From the NCBI GenBank assembly GCA_030830765.1, contig JAURMJ010000221.1, positions 1 through 7,394 on the forward strand: DNA of 7,394 nucleotides. The letters run 5' to 3'. This document shows positions 6,912 through 7,394 of this stretch, piece by piece. The stretch's first letter is position 1. Each line of letters begins with the position of its first letter. The position numbers were made by a program, and so were the translations under genes. The DNA comes from Quisquiliibacterium sp. (GTDB lineage: Bacteria; Pseudomonadota; Gammaproteobacteria; Burkholderiales; Burkholderiaceae_E). Below the pieces are notes generated by a model. The model worked only from the letters and a program-made list of their open reading frames with translations, was not told where the DNA came from and did no database searches.

Positions 6912-7394
6912 TCCAGAAGCTCTTCCAGCGCATTTTTCGTCGTCGCAACAGTACTGCCGCCGGCACCATCACAGGGTCTGCATCGCGGTCCCGCAACCTG
7001 CCATCCCATGACCCCAAGCGATTCGGCGGCTCCAAGGAAGGCGTGCATCTCCACGATGTCTCCCAGGCCGCAATCCGGACCTGCGAGGCCCTCCAGAAGG
7101 CCGGTCACAAGGCATTCATCGTCGGCGGTGGCGTTCGCGACCTGCTGCTGGGCCGGCGGCCGAAAGACTTCGACATCGGCACTTCAGCCCAGCCGTATCA
7201 GGTCAAGAAGCTCTTCCGTAACTGCTGGATCATCGGCCGCCGCTTCCGGCTGGCCCACGTCCGCTTCGGCACCAAGAACATCGAGGTCGCCACGTTCCGG
7301 CGGCTCGTCACGGCCGAGGAACTGGCGGCCGAGGAAGCGGCGCAGGCCGCGGCGCGTGCCGAAGCCGAGGCTGCCCGGGCCGCCGCCGAGGCCG
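6908..7394 (+). CDS. pcnB: Poly(A) polymerase I (N-terminal 162 residues, truncated by the window edge)
   Basis: PcnB adds 3' poly(A) tails to RNA and so marks transcripts for decay by exonucleases. It belongs to the class II CCA-adding/poly(A) polymerase nucleotidyltransferases. The visible part has a basic N-terminus (RIFRRR at 8-13), a low-complexity Ser/Thr/Gly stretch, and then the nucleotidyltransferase core. That core has GGGVRDLLLG at 73-82, PKDFDIGT at 85-92 with catalytic metal-binding D87 and D89, KLFRNC at 101-106, RRFRLAHVRFG at 111-121 and IEVATFR at 125-131. KLFRNC and RRFRLAHV distinguish PcnB from plain CCA-adding enzymes. The third catalytic Asp (RRDFTIN region) should lie beyond the right edge. 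The ATG at 6908 overlaps the HAD stop by four bases, and no Shine-Dalgarno is evident, so coupling is likely. From residue 135 the chain becomes an Ala/Glu/Arg-rich insertion that runs off the window. Third-position GC is very high across the gene. Confidence 0.95.
   Translation, partial: MIQKLFQRIFRRRNSTAAGTITGSASRSRNLPSHDPKRFGGSKEGVHLHDVSQAAIRTCEALQKAGHKAFIVGGGVRDLLLGRRPKDFDIGTSAQPYQVKKLFRNCWIIGRRFRLAHVRFGTKNIEVATFRRLVTAEELAAEEAAQAAARAEAEAARAAAEA
7313..7342 (+). repeat. Two tandem copies of a 15-bp repeat inside pcnB
   Basis: Bases 7313-7327 and 7328-7342 agree at 13 of 15 positions (GCCGAGGAA then CTGGCG or GCGGCG). They code AEELA and AEEAA, PcnB residues 136-145. The following residues continue a five-residue Ala-rich pattern (QAAAR, AEAEA, ARAAA). 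The repeat keeps the frame and probably arose by slippage or duplication. Confidence 0.6.

Noticed and set aside
1..7394. Mobile element, CRISPR array or defence system
   Set aside because: No transposase, integrase, terminal repeats, spaced direct repeats or nuclease genes are seen; every long frame is accounted for by housekeeping genes.

Overview
The window is about 7.4 kb of GC-rich, almost fully coding bacterial chromosome. It reads as core housekeeping DNA from a Gram-negative proteobacterium, most likely a betaproteobacterium. The reasons are an outer-membrane Omp85 protein with its TamB partner, an Hda-type DnaA regulator with a clamp-binding motif, and the gene order hda, HAD-IB phosphatase, pcnB. 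From general knowledge, that order is common in betaproteobacteria. No mobile element, tRNA, rRNA or CRISPR array is visible.

Minus strand, transcribed leftward: purM (start at 5379, stop at 4333), then tamA (4323 to 2356), then tamB (2356 to beyond the left edge). The gap from purM to tamA is 9 bases if tamA starts at the GTG. The tamA stop and tamB start share one base (TGATG). The three genes therefore look like one transcription unit that joins a purine biosynthesis enzyme to the two-part translocation and assembly module of the cell envelope. tamB is open to the left edge and lacks its C-terminal part, including the DUF490 domain expected there.

Plus strand, transcribed rightward: hda (5521-6228), a HAD-IB phosphatase-like gene (6246-6911) and pcnB (6908 to beyond the right edge). 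hda and the HAD gene are 17 bases apart, and the HAD gene and pcnB overlap by 4 bases (ATGA), so these also look like one operon. Hda would act with the sliding clamp to switch off DnaA after initiation. PcnB polyadenylates RNA for decay. The HAD substrate cannot be read from the sequence.

The two operons diverge from the only intergenic region, 5380-5520. It holds a pair of TACAAT hexamers facing each other, 9 bases apart, and a perfect 6-bp hairpin in what would be the purM leader. All other sequence is coding. I see no wholly new system. The points most worth a second look are the purM-tamA-tamB linkage, a Gly/Pro/Arg-rich insertion of about 40 residues in the first POTRA domain of TamA, the repetitive Ala/Glu-rich insertion in PcnB, and the compact divergent promoter region.
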